The notes below the pieces were generated by a model. It saw nothing but the letters and a program-made list of their open reading frames with translations, made no database searches and was not told where the DNA came from. Below, one piece after another: positions 1 to 8,061 of a DNA stretch of 15,730 nucleotides. The position numbers and the translations under genes are program-made. This DNA comes from Bacteroidales bacterium (lineage in GTDB: Bacteria; Bacteroidota; Bacteroidia; Bacteroidales; BM520): the NCBI GenBank assembly GCA_028701815.1, contig JAQVPY010000032.1, positions 1 through 15,730 on the forward strand, read 5' to 3'. The number at the start of each line of letters is the position of its first letter. Position 1 is the stretch's first letter.

Positions 1-173
1 AAAGTCATAACACCCGTAAGGGCTAACGATAATTCGAAACCTGTTTTTGCCGTGCTAAAAGTTGAAGAGACTATTTCAGGAAAGACCGTCATGTCACCGA
101 AAAAGATCAGTCTCACGAGGGCGACTATAAATGCGATAATAAAAAACGCGATCCAGATGTAATTCAGTATCAT
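1..173 (-). CDS. SpmA-like nucleoside-recognition (spore maturation) membrane protein, N-terminal part
   Basis: Partial gene: it begins at the ATG at 173-171 and runs off the left edge, leaving 57 codons. The translation starts MILNYIWIAFFIIAF and continues with ALVRLIFFGD, VFPEIVSSTF and AKTGFELSLALTGVMT. This matches the start of the SpmA half of the nucleoside-recognition (Gate domain) proteins that Bacteroidales commonly carry as a SpmA-SpmB fusion. Visible are one hydrophobic segment (about residues 5-26), a short loop and the beginning of a second (about 46-57). The family consists of inner-membrane proteins. The sporulation name comes from Bacillus and does not imply sporulation here; the transported substrate is not known. 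The gene diverges from msrA and has its own TAnnTTTG promoter at 192-199. Whether it is fused to SpmB cannot be seen. Confidence 0.75.
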   Translation of the reverse strand, partial: MILNYIWIAFFIIAFIVALVRLIFFGDMTVFPEIVSSTFSTAKTGFELSLALTGVMT

Positions 174-187
174 AAATCTCAAGTCAA

Positions 188-220
188 TTTACAAAGGTAA
201 AATATTTTTCAATACTTTTG
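188..220 (+). promoter_or_regulatory. Bacteroides-type promoter for msrA
   Basis: The -7 box TACTTTTG at 213-220 matches TAnnTTTG. A weaker -33 candidate TTTA lies at 188-191, 21 bases upstream. Only 12 bases separate the -7 box from the ATG at 233, so the leader would be very short. The box covers the TTG at 218, which argues against that codon as the start of msrA. Confidence 0.5.
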
Positions 221-224
221 CAAA
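192..224 (-). promoter_or_regulatory. Bacteroides-type promoter for the SpmA-like gene
   Basis: On the minus strand a -7 box TACCTTTG (192-199) matches TAnnTTTG exactly. A -33 box TTTG lies at 221-224, separated by 21 bases, which fits the usual Bacteroides spacing. The start codon follows 18 bases after the -7 box. The -33 element overlaps the region just after the -7 box of the opposing msrA promoter. Confidence 0.6.
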
Positions 225-232
225 AAAACATC

Positions 233-736
233 ATGAAGTTATCGGATATATATCTTGCGGGGGGCTGTTTCTGGGGCACACAACATTTTGTGGAAATGAT
301 TAGCGGCGTTATTTCGACGGAGGTCGGGTATGCCAACGGGCACACCGAAGATCCCACATACGCACAAGTTTGTAAAAATGACACGGGTTTCGCAGAAACA
401 GTACATGTTATCTATAATCGAAGTCTTGTCTCCCTGGAGCGAATACTCTCACTCTTTTACAAGATTATTGACCCGACAAGTATAAACCGACAGGGTGAGG
501 ATTCCGGGACGCAATACAGAACGGGCATTTACTACGTCAATGATAGCGACCGCAATATTATAAACCAATCTATAGCGGAATTACAGAAGAACTATATCGA
601 CCCTGTGGTAATTGAAGTAGAGCCACTGCGCAACTTTTACAAAGCGGAAGATTATCATCAGGAATATCTCAACAACAACCCGGGCGGATATTGTCATATC
701 GCGCCGGAACTTTTTGCATTGGCAAAAGAGCAATAG
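233..736 (+). CDS. msrA: Peptide-methionine (S)-S-oxide reductase MsrA
   Basis: MsrA reduces methionine-S-sulfoxide in proteins back to methionine, using thioredoxin as the usual electron donor. The 167-residue protein has the active-site motif GCFWG with catalytic Cys12. It also has the family signatures GYANGHTEDPTY, TGFAETVHV (the conserved Glu), NRQGEDSGTQYR and FYKAEDYHQEY. NPGGYCHI near the end carries Cys154, a plausible resolving cysteine. Length is normal for a single-domain MsrA; no MsrB domain is fused and no signal peptide is seen, so the enzyme is probably cytoplasmic. The reading frame is open back to a TTG at 218, but that codon lies in the -7 promoter box, so the ATG at 233 is preferred. 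The gene diverges from the SpmA-like gene and converges on the HAD gene, whose stop lies 57 bases beyond. Confidence 0.95.
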   Translation: MKLSDIYLAGGCFWGTQHFVEMISGVISTEVGYANGHTEDPTYAQVCKNDTGFAETVHVIYNRSLVSLERILSLFYKIIDPTSINRQGEDSGTQYRTGIYYVNDSDRNIINQSIAELQKNYIDPVVIEVEPLRNFYKAEDYHQEYLNNNPGGYCHIAPELFALAKEQ

Positions 737-793
737 ACTCACAGCTGCATTAATATTCCGGCAAAAAAAAATGCGCTATAGTCACAAAATAAA
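737..793. other. Short convergent intergenic spacer
   Basis: This 57-base gap separates the converging msrA and HAD genes. It contains an A-run (762-771) and a weak 5-base inverted match, GCATT (747-751) with AATGC (770-774). No convincing intrinsic terminator is present. Confidence 0.4.
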
Positions 794-1396
794 TTATTTC
801 AAGGCAGCATAAACCTTCGCCTCAATTGTATCTTCATTATCGAATACGATTCCATGGATACCGAGTTTATTTGCAGTCTCGATATTGTCCTGTCTGTCGT
901 CGATAAAGATACATTCCTCAGGATTAAGATCATATCTGTCTAAAAGAATACGATAAAAGCGTTCATCCGGCTTTGCAAGTTTTTCAGCACCGGATACTGC
1001 GATAGCATCAAAATTTTTAAAAACAGGGTATTTATTATATGCTATTGGAAACGTTTCCGCCGACCAGTTGGTAAGACCGTAGAGGGCATATCCATCTTCT
1101 TTCAATTTCTCGATGAGGGCCACGGTTTTAGTAAAACATCCGCCGAGCATCTGTTCCCAATCATCATAAAAACGCTGGAACAAGTCGAAATACTCCGGAA
1201 ATTTCTCCTGGAGTTCTACGATACTTTTAGCGAAAGGATAGCCCCAATCCAGGGAAGAGTTCCATTCTTCAAAAGAAATTTTATTGAGAAAAGCCATTGT
1301 TTCGGCTTCGGTTTTAAAATAGTCTTTCAGGAGATAACGGACATTCCAATCCACAAGCACTCCGCCAAAATCAAAAATCACATTTTTAATAGTCAT
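794..1396 (-). CDS. HAD-superfamily hydrolase (subfamily IA, YihX-like phosphatase)
   Basis: Likely a cytoplasmic phosphatase acting on a small phosphorylated metabolite, possibly a sugar phosphate. All four HAD motifs are visible in the 200 residues. Motif I is DFGGVL, with nucleophile Asp9 and Gly at the usual second-Asp position, as in the YihX/haloacid-dehalogenase-like branch. Motif II is GLTNWS (Thr109), motif III KLAKPD (Lys142) and motif IV FIDDRQDN (Asp166/Asp167). The insert between motifs I and II (about 20-90) is the alpha-helical C1 cap of subfamily I. No signal peptide is seen. It is the last gene of the six-gene run, starting 9 bases after the AsmA stop. The substrate cannot be told from sequence; YihX of E. 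coli acts on alpha-glucose-1-phosphate, which would suit the mutarotase at the head of the operon, but that link is inference. Confidence 0.88.
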   Translation of the reverse strand: MTIKNVIFDFGGVLVDWNVRYLLKDYFKTEAETMAFLNKISFEEWNSSLDWGYPFAKSIVELQEKFPEYFDLFQRFYDDWEQMLGGCFTKTVALIEKLKEDGYALYGLTNWSAETFPIAYNKYPVFKNFDAIAVSGAEKLAKPDERFYRILLDRYDLNPEECIFIDDRQDNIETANKLGIHGIVFDNEDTIEAKVYAALK

Positions 1397-1405
1397 ACAA
1401 ACAGT

Positions 1406-4390
1406 TTATTGGGGTTTTACATTCGCCTTCAAGGCATCACTAATCATTTTTTTCAGTTCGATGGTTTTTGTCTGCACGTCACTACGCTTTTCAGGGCGAT
1501 AAAGATAAGCGTATTTACAAGGAGCGAGTTTATAACTGATATCTTTGAAAGATGGACCCGACACATTCAATCCGAGTCGCACCGGCAGCGGACAGTCTGT
1601 AAGAGATATATGATAGTCAAACGACTGGTCAAGGTTATGACGACCTGAGACGACGGCCTTATATTTACCCATCACAATCAAGAAGGGGTAAAGGTCGACC
1701 TCATCTCTAAATACAGTCATTTCAACCGACAGGCTATCGACCATATTTTCCGCCTTCTTGTTAAACACAAGATATTTAGAAATTTGTGTAAACGTCTCGC
1801 TGTCAAGCAGGACAAGGTTTTGTCCTTCGATAGCGGCAGCACCACGTAAAGTCGAAAACTTCAGGCTATAATCGGATTTAAGGTTTGTTTCCGCAGCAAT
1901 ATGACATTCAGCCTTTCCGGAGAAGGACTTAAGCATAGGAACAATGGTATCTATATCAGGGATCATTTTAATAAGACGGGCCATATCAATATCAAGAAGA
2001 TGAAAATCGAGACCCACAAAAAGATGATCTTTTCGCGGCGATTTATATAGCGCAGTCAATTGCATTTTAGCTGCATCGGAAGTAAAGCCCATCTCTTCCA
2101 GAATCAAGGCTCCGTCTTTGATAGACACGTGTCCTCCAAGATTTTCCAGCACCGTCTCGCCTGTGACAGCCTTCTTTATATGAGTATTCAATCTAACATC
2201 CATATTCAGTGGCACCATAAAAGGATCAGGCTCATCATCAGATACGGCGACTACCTTGGTAGTATCGGTGGAGCCGAAGCCGCTAACAATATCCATTATC
2301 TGATCGATATCTATAAAATGTCCCGTAAGCATCAAATCCCCATGTAAATCTCCGGTTTTTTCAATATAGTTTTTCATCCCCGTAATTGTCCCCGCCAAAT
2401 TAAAATCGTTCCTCCCCATCATTATCTTACTGTTTGACAACAAGAGAGTATCAGGTGTCATAGACACATTGAACGACGGAATAATCACAGAATATTCCAG
2501 TTGGGAGATTTTGAAGCCGGCAGTGATGATATTGACCTTAACGTAAGGATCCCATTTCAGCATAAAATTCTCCTGCTTTTCATCATAGTGAGAATTGAGA
2601 TCAAGGCTCAGACTATTTATATCGAAATTGATGGAATCGCCCATGTTAGCTGTGACTTTTCTGCTATTATACTGACAAGACAAATCGACTATTGAGGCAT
2701 TTTCAATATTAGGGGCAACAACAAAAGCCACGTTTGGAGCCTTAATCGTTCCGGAGACAGTATCTATAGTTAGAGTCAAATCAGAAAATTTCACATTACC
2801 GGCAGCAGCTATCGGATCGTCGGAAGTAAAATCCGAAACGGCAGCTTCAATCTTCGCGTCTTTTGCGGCGAATATAGGACCGTCAGTCATAGAAAAATCT
2901 ATCTTCGAGCTATTTAGCTTAATCATCATTATGTCGTTAACTTTTGGATTAGCTTTATATGGCAGGGTCAAATCGACATTCAACTGTTCAGCAGTGAAAA
3001 ACATGCTGTCGTTATAATTGCCGGTAACAGTATTCGACTTGATTTCTCCTTTCAGAGAGATCTTGTTTAGATCAAAATCCTGCAGTTGTTTTAGCGTAAA
3101 TTTACCTTTAAGATCAGCAGTAGCGCGACCTTCAGCCTCAATATTCAGGCTTTTGGGCAATACGGGATACACATCCGGAAGATATATATTGGCTTTGACA
3201 TTGGCATCAATTAAAAAGTCTTCAAGAAAATCATAGACAGTACCGGAGACATCTAACGAGGAGTTGCGTGCCTTTGCAGTCAGTTTGCTGATAAACAGAT
3301 TAGAAGGAACAGTGTCTTTAAGATACAGCTTTCCTGACGCTTCGAGATTAACATCTTTCATAGCATAAGGTATGGAAGAATATTTTCCATTCGCAGATTC
3401 TATTTTAACATCAGCGTCTATTACAGGGAAAGAGTTCTCGGAATAGATGCCGGCGATCTTAGCATTTACGGAGGCTATGCCACTTTCGAGAGACAGATTC
3501 TTTTTAAAAGAGCTGAATGCTTCAGGAATCATCGCAAGGACTTCGGGAATATCCCAGTTTTCAATATCAACAGCGACATTTACTTCTGTTTCATTTGAAG
3601 CGAGTTGCATCATAGTGCCGTCAAGGGCTATCTGTTTTTCGGCTATCGTTACAATTGCTTTATTGAGAGATAAACTCTTATAATCGGCCAATTGTATCGA
3701 AAGGGGCAGATTCAAGTCAAGGGTCTCATCAATGAGATAGTCGACAGAGTCTAATTGAAATGACGCATCGGGGATATTAAAGAGCAACTTCCCTTCGAAC
3801 GAGGCATCTTTCAATTTGCCGTCAATATCTATATTTGCATGACGGGCTTCGAGAGATAAATTTGATTTCAGATCGTTATATAAAACTGTGACTTCTTGTA
3901 TTTTCAGGACTTTAAGCGAGGCCGTCAACTGCGACAGGTCGAAAGAAGATGTGGTATCGTCAGACGATGAGTTGGAATTAAAGACAGCAATATTAGATAT
4001 CCCGTTTTCATCATTAAATATATTAACGAAAGCATTTTTAAGATTTATCTCATTAACTATGATTTGCTTATCATCCAAAAACGCCTTAGCGTTAACTGAA
4101 AGGCGACATTTTTCGGCAAAAAGGATGGTATCGGAAGGAGCACCGTTGATAGGATTAATCATACAGATGCTATCGATATTGAGCCCGAGATAAGGGAACG
4201 TGTGTACTATTGACAGTTTTACATTCTTAAAAGAAGTCGGGCAGGAAATAAATTTGCTCACTTGTTTATTAAGGACAGGTGTAATTTTCCCGGGGGTTGT
4301 AACAAACCAGAGTGAAGTTCCCACGGCGGCGATTACGAGGACGATTATCGAAGCGAGGGTTATAAGTATTATCTTGATTGTGCGTTTCAT
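1406..4390 (-). CDS. AsmA family envelope protein
   Basis: A 994-residue protein with one N-terminal membrane anchor (about residues 6-30, ITLASIIVLVIAAVG) preceded by the basic MKRTIK. The rest is a long periplasmic region of repeating short beta strands, with recurrent runs such as LNLPLSIQLADYKSLSLNKA and the ending FDYHISLTDCPLPVRLGLNVSG. The N-terminal stretch TSFKNVKLSIVHTFPYLGL is typical of AsmA proteins (SFKNVxLSxxxxFPxLGL-like). AsmA/TamB-type proteins form elongated hydrophobic grooves and are implicated in phospholipid movement to the outer membrane and outer-membrane homeostasis. That role is known for enterobacterial members and only inferred here. The start codon overlaps the stop of the upstream lipoprotein gene by four bases (ATGA), so the two are probably translationally coupled. 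No break or frameshift is seen. Confidence 0.88.
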   Translation of the reverse strand: MKRTIKIILITLASIIVLVIAAVGTSLWFVTTPGKITPVLNKQVSKFISCPTSFKNVKLSIVHTFPYLGLNIDSICMINPINGAPSDTILFAEKCRLSVNAKAFLDDKQIIVNEINLKNAFVNIFNDENGISNIAVFNSNSSSDDTTSSFDLSQLTASLKVLKIQEVTVLYNDLKSNLSLEARHANIDIDGKLKDASFEGKLLFNIPDASFQLDSVDYLIDETLDLNLPLSIQLADYKSLSLNKAIVTIAEKQIALDGTMMQLASNETEVNVAVDIENWDIPEVLAMIPEAFSSFKKNLSLESGIASVNAKIAGIYSENSFPVIDADVKIESANGKYSSIPYAMKDVNLEASGKLYLKDTVPSNLFISKLTAKARNSSLDVSGTVYDFLEDFLIDANVKANIYLPDVYPVLPKSLNIEAEGRATADLKGKFTLKQLQDFDLNKISLKGEIKSNTVTGNYNDSMFFTAEQLNVDLTLPYKANPKVNDIMMIKLNSSKIDFSMTDGPIFAAKDAKIEAAVSDFTSDDPIAAAGNVKFSDLTLTIDTVSGTIKAPNVAFVVAPNIENASIVDLSCQYNSRKVTANMGDSINFDINSLSLDLNSHYDEKQENFMLKWDPYVKVNIITAGFKISQLEYSVIIPSFNVSMTPDTLLLSNSKIMMGRNDFNLAGTITGMKNYIEKTGDLHGDLMLTGHFIDIDQIMDIVSGFGSTDTTKVVAVSDDEPDPFMVPLNMDVRLNTHIKKAVTGETVLENLGGHVSIKDGALILEEMGFTSDAAKMQLTALYKSPRKDHLFVGLDFHLLDIDMARLIKMIPDIDTIVPMLKSFSGKAECHIAAETNLKSDYSLKFSTLRGAAAIEGQNLVLLDSETFTQISKYLVFNKKAENMVDSLSVEMTVFRDEVDLYPFLIVMGKYKAVVSGRHNLDQSFDYHISLTDCPLPVRLGLNVSGPSFKDISYKLAPCKYAYLYRPEKRSDVQTKTIELKKMISDALKANVKPQ

Positions 4391-4755
4391 TGGACTTTCA
4401 CGTAATTATATGATTTGCTATAGCTGTCGTGATATTTGAAGGTAGAATCGGTGAGTTCGGTCACCGTATAAGTTTTAGGCACCACCCCACCCATTTCCAT
4501 TATATGTATTTGAGTAAGGGCATCTCCTTCGAGAGACCATGTAAAAGGTTGGGCATCTTCTTCGAGCACTTCGGATTCGTCCCAAGTGCTTCCTGTATAA
4601 TCAGAAAAATATTTTTCGTAGAGTTGGGTCCCCGAATTATTCCATTTTCCTATCATCAAAGATTCATCAAAAGACGGATTGTCGACAATAGGACAGGCTG
4701 TAAAAAGCAAGGAGACGGTTACTGCAAGCAGCAATAAAATTGATTTCTTTTTCAT
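4387..4755 (-). CDS. Small lipocalin-like lipoprotein
   Basis: A 122-residue putative lipoprotein. The signal peptide is MKKKSILLLLAVTVSLLFTA followed by Cys21, a slightly loose lipobox (Phe at -3, Thr at -2, Ala at -1), which Bacteroidota accept. The mature part reads IGKWNNSGTQLYEKYF, then an acidic stretch, FTWSLEGDALTQI, KTYTVTELTDSTFKY. This pattern (a GKW motif near the start, then alternating short strands with TxxxLTxxxF near the end) is that of small lipocalin-like proteins common in Bacteroidales. It probably faces the periplasm or the outer membrane. The gene starts 36 bases after the DUF218 gene and overlaps the AsmA gene by four bases. Its ligand, if any, is unknown. Confidence 0.72.
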   Translation of the reverse strand: MKKKSILLLLAVTVSLLFTACPIVDNPSFDESLMIGKWNNSGTQLYEKYFSDYTGSTWDESEVLEEDAQPFTWSLEGDALTQIHIMEMGGVVPKTYTVTELTDSTFKYHDSYSKSYNYVKVQ

Positions 4756-4791
4756 AAGTCACACTAAATTTACGACATAAAGCGCGCAGTT

Positions 4792-5481
4792 TTATATCCA
4801 GTTTTTAACCTTATAGTAAGCGATAGCGCAATACTCTCGAAGGCAGTTTATTTCAGTAGCAAGATAATTCCAGAATGTATATCTAAGTTTGGTGTTTTTA
4901 ACGAGCAGGCCGTCATCGTCCATATCGGCGATATTGAGTGACAGGTCGAAATCAACGGGCTCATTAAAAGCGGCGACACCTCTGATGCTTGTAAAGTCGG
5001 CTTTATTAAAAGACTTCACGGAGCGTGTCAGGTGAGACGGCGAGGTGATAACGAGTAAATTTTTATTAAGCATTTCGGGAAAGTCATCTCTAAGCCCTAT
5101 CACTTGGGCTCGAGTATTTCTTCCTTTATGCGAGAACATTACGTCGGCAGTGTCGACACCCTGGCAGACCAGGTTGTCGAACATTCTGTGTGCGCAGAGA
5201 GAGTCATCGGGATGGAGTATGATGACAGGCGTATGATAATATTTGGAGAACTCTGCCGTATAATACAGACGGATAAGGTTATCTTCCGAAGGCATGGCGC
5301 CTCCGCCCATCATAACAATATAATCCGGCTCAAATATCATATCGCTTTCGTTAGGATCTCTTCCGAGCGAATGATGCATATAATACGGCAGGGGGGTAAA
5401 CGCCATAAGCAGCATCAGAAAGAAGATACAGCCCAGCGTAATGGTTACAACTTTTAATATATTAAGTAATTTATTTTTCAA
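4792..5481 (-). CDS. DUF218 (YdcF/SanA/ElyC-like) membrane protein
   Basis: A 229-residue protein with one N-terminal membrane segment (about residues 9-28) and a DUF218 domain at about 52-205. Visible signatures are YIVMMGGGAMPS (54-65), the SHKGRNTRAQ segment (117-126, matching the S..NT.E/A element) and LLVITSPSHLTRS (142-154, matching the VTS.yH..R element). Enterobacterial relatives (SanA, ElyC) affect envelope integrity, vancomycin sensitivity and lipid-carrier or peptidoglycan metabolism; the precise reaction is unknown. It lies one base after the transglutaminase stop and heads directly into the lipoprotein and AsmA genes, which supports an envelope role. The C-terminal region (about 205-229) is family-specific and unrecognised. 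Confidence 0.83.
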   Translation of the reverse strand: MKNKLLNILKVVTITLGCIFFLMLLMAFTPLPYYMHHSLGRDPNESDMIFEPDYIVMMGGGAMPSEDNLIRLYYTAEFSKYYHTPVIILHPDDSLCAHRMFDNLVCQGVDTADVMFSHKGRNTRAQVIGLRDDFPEMLNKNLLVITSPSHLTRSVKSFNKADFTSIRGVAAFNEPVDFDLSLNIADMDDDGLLVKNTKLRYTFWNYLATEINCLREYCAIAYYKVKNWI

Positions 5482-5482
5482 A

Positions 5483-8056
5483 TTATAAGCTCTTATAAAT
5501 GAGTTCGCCGGTACCTATTCGATAACCTTCAGTTTTAAAGACGAGGTCTCCATTTGGATTAACGATAAAGACGAGCGGATAATTGTCTCTGAAATATTGT
5601 TTCGTCGAAGAAAGTATTTCATTCATCATCTCAGCATTTTCGTCGATGATAAAAGTTGAATTTTTAGGAAGATTCCATTCGGAGGGTTTAAATCCTGCAG
5701 AAGATTTATCCGACGGTATTGCAAAGACGAACATCCCGTTCCATCTCTCAAACTGAGAATTAAAAGCGCAAATATCTTTGAGCAAATGTTTTGTCGGTTC
5801 TCTTGTAGGATCGATAAAGCAGAGAACTATTTCTTTGTCCTTAGCATATTCCGGCAGGAGGGCGGCATCTATGTTACCATAAAACTCATCACGTGGAGTA
5901 AGTTCGCGAAGGACTATTTTCTTTACTACAACTTCTTCTTCTCCGAGGTTGAAAAACTCCAGCCGTGACAGTGTAGTGCCGTCGCTGTAGCGTATTCCTG
6001 TTGAAAGCATATAATAGCCCGCTTCAAGTTCGAGTTTTACAGGGAAGCTCTCCACACGGGGGTCGTTTTCAAAATCAAAAGTGACAAAATCACCGTTTTC
6101 AAATTTTGCAATCGTATAATGGATCCAGTATGTCGGCTTAAAGTCGGGAGTAACATCATATTCCAGAACGAGTTCTCCTGTCGGCGGCGCCTGTTTTTCC
6201 GTCTCAAAAGCCTTAATATTCCATGAACCGTTTTCATAAACGAAAATGGTATTTGTGGCTCCGTCGAGATAGGCGGGTATATCAAGGGAACGACAAGCTG
6301 CCACGAGGAAGATGTCGCGGGAGTGCGGGTCGCTGTGTCTCAATTCAAAAACACCTTGCGGGGAGACGGGGCAGTTGAAATAGTTGCCGTCTTTATCGAC
6401 CGGAATATTGGCCTTTATCCAAGTGATTATGTCGTCACTTGTAACATCTTCAGAAAATAACGGTGAAAAATTATCGCGGAGATACTGTCTCCACGGACGG
6501 ATCATCTCATTGGAGATACGAGCCGGAAGGATACCCTTAACGAAAACACCCTGCGGATATTTGTCCGTAACAAAAATGGAAAGCTGCTGTTGCAGAGTTT
6601 CAGCCGATATATCACGAAAATCCTTTTCCGACAACGCATCCATATAATCGGTCAGGAGAAGGCCTTCTTTTGCGGAAGCATTGTCTTTGATAAAGGTTAG
6701 GATCTCAACATAGTTGCCCTCAGATTTCTTTACGTAAGAACGGATATTCTCGTTTGACAGCGTCTCCGTTTGAAGTGTCAATGTATCAACATTCGGGAAG
6801 GTAGCAGTATATGCGTTACGCAAAGAGTCTTCATATTGGAGTCGCTCATTATTTCTTTCTACCTCAGCCGCATCAACGGTATTCGAAGTGGGCAAAGCTG
6901 ACGGTGGAACAATTTCGAAAAGTTCCACGTACTCTCTGCCCTCAGTTTTTTCTAATGACAAAGTCAGAGAATCGGCAGTTCTGACATCCATTTTGGCATA
7001 ATTATAAAGACCATCTTTAGAAGCCCAGATAAGCAGGTCGCCCAAGCCGGTGGTAAGAGACGCAAACCCGTTTTCATCAGTAGTACCGGTAGCTATAGGA
7101 TAATATTCAGCATAATTATACAACTTGAATTTTACGGATGCATCTTCTACGGGGTTACCGTCGACATCGACAACTTTGATTGTTATCTTCTTGGTATCGG
7201 TATAATTCGGCAGCATATTGATACGGGAGAAGAGGTCTGTTTTGTAGTTGACTTCTTCTTCACCTTTATATTTCCCGTAGGCGTTGGAATGAACCATCAT
7301 GGTACGGGTTGCGGGGATGGAGAACCAGCCCATATTGAGCTCGGCGTCAGGTTCGCAAGCACCGAGGTAGTACCATTTCCCATCTACCCAAACTTCCACC
7401 CATGCGTGATTGTCGTCGGTATGTGCCCAACGCGGTGTATAACATTGACGGGCAGGGATGCCGACAGCTCTCATGGCGGTAACGGTGAATGTCGATTCTT
7501 CGCCGCAGCGACCGTAAGCAGTCTTTATAGTAGCGAGAGGAGCAGAGGTTCTTGCGTCGGAAGGACGATAGGTTACTTTTTCGTGACACAGGTGGTTAAC
7601 TTCAAGAGCAGCGTCATACATCGACATGTCTTTAACCCTGTCTTTCAACTCATTATATATAGCAACACGAGCAGTGTCGAGGTTTTCATTATTGACTCTG
7701 TAAACGAGAACGAAATGTCTGAAAATATCTTCGGGGACATTCCATGAAAATGTTTCCCGTGTTTTAAAGGCGTATTTCACCTGATCGAGGAAGAAGTCGC
7801 CGGAGTAGTCTGCGAGGTCGCTATAAGGCATATAAGCGTATAAAAACTCGAGGGCTTCTCTTTCTTTCAAAGAGCAATTATCCATAATGGAAAAGAGTTC
7901 AGTTTCACGATTCATTGCCACGTCTTTTCTTTTCAGAAAATCTTCGTGGGTCTGTTCGCGATAGGTCTCATCAGATATAAAATGCTTGTTGCTGCATGAA
8001 GCAACTACGATGGCAAGGGCTGTCAACGACAGCAGCAAAAGGTGATGACGTCTCAT
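5483..8056 (-). CDS. Multidomain transglutaminase-like lipoprotein with Trx-like C-terminus
   Basis: An 857-residue exported lipoprotein; the signal peptide ends in the lipobox VVAS-Cys21. The transglutaminase-like core spans about 140-250: nucleophile Cys184 in YGRCGEES, His217 in DDNHAWVEVW, and the third acidic residue in GACEPD (Glu235 or Asp237). Residues about 290-365 look like a carboxypeptidase-regulatory/Ig-like beta domain (VVDVDGNPVEDASVKF, TTDENGFASL). Residues 562-620 resemble a second, degenerate transglutaminase core. Residues 740-857 look like a thioredoxin fold (EIVLCFIDPTREPTKHLL, STFIIDENAEM, PLVFIVNPNGDLVF) without the CxxC pair. Such core domains can be proteases, transglutaminases or amidases; the substrate is unknown, probably peptide or cell-wall material. 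The gene follows the mutarotase after 5 bases and precedes the DUF218 gene by one. Confidence 0.85.
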   Translation of the reverse strand: MRRHHLLLLSLTALAIVVASCSNKHFISDETYREQTHEDFLKRKDVAMNRETELFSIMDNCSLKEREALEFLYAYMPYSDLADYSGDFFLDQVKYAFKTRETFSWNVPEDIFRHFVLVYRVNNENLDTARVAIYNELKDRVKDMSMYDAALEVNHLCHEKVTYRPSDARTSAPLATIKTAYGRCGEESTFTVTAMRAVGIPARQCYTPRWAHTDDNHAWVEVWVDGKWYYLGACEPDAELNMGWFSIPATRTMMVHSNAYGKYKGEEEVNYKTDLFSRINMLPNYTDTKKITIKVVDVDGNPVEDASVKFKLYNYAEYYPIATGTTDENGFASLTTGLGDLLIWASKDGLYNYAKMDVRTADSLTLSLEKTEGREYVELFEIVPPSALPTSNTVDAAEVERNNERLQYEDSLRNAYTATFPNVDTLTLQTETLSNENIRSYVKKSEGNYVEILTFIKDNASAKEGLLLTDYMDALSEKDFRDISAETLQQQLSIFVTDKYPQGVFVKGILPARISNEMIRPWRQYLRDNFSPLFSEDVTSDDIITWIKANIPVDKDGNYFNCPVSPQGVFELRHSDPHSRDIFLVAACRSLDIPAYLDGATNTIFVYENGSWNIKAFETEKQAPPTGELVLEYDVTPDFKPTYWIHYTIAKFENGDFVTFDFENDPRVESFPVKLELEAGYYMLSTGIRYSDGTTLSRLEFFNLGEEEVVVKKIVLRELTPRDEFYGNIDAALLPEYAKDKEIVLCFIDPTREPTKHLLKDICAFNSQFERWNGMFVFAIPSDKSSAGFKPSEWNLPKNSTFIIDENAEMMNEILSSTKQYFRDNYPLVFIVNPNGDLVFKTEGYRIGTGELIYKSL

Positions 8057-8061
8057 ATAGA

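Noticed and set aside
218..232. Possible earlier TTG start for msrA, adding five residues
   Set aside because: The TTG lies inside the TACTTTTG promoter box and would not be transcribed; the ATG at 233 also gives the usual MsrA length.
747..774. Possible bidirectional terminator between msrA and the HAD gene
   Set aside because: The stem is only five bases with an 18-base loop, too weak to call.
2060..2347. 95-codon open frame on the plus strand
   Set aside because: Antisense to the AsmA gene, with no signal peptide, motif or promoter of its own.
6037..6285. 82-codon minus-strand frame rich in arginine
   Set aside because: Out-of-frame reading of the transglutaminase gene; a run of Arg codons of this kind is typical of a shadow frame.
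7289..7747. 152-codon open frame on the plus strand
   Set aside because: It is antisense to the transglutaminase core, has no recognisable domain, and the minus-strand protein is clearly real there.
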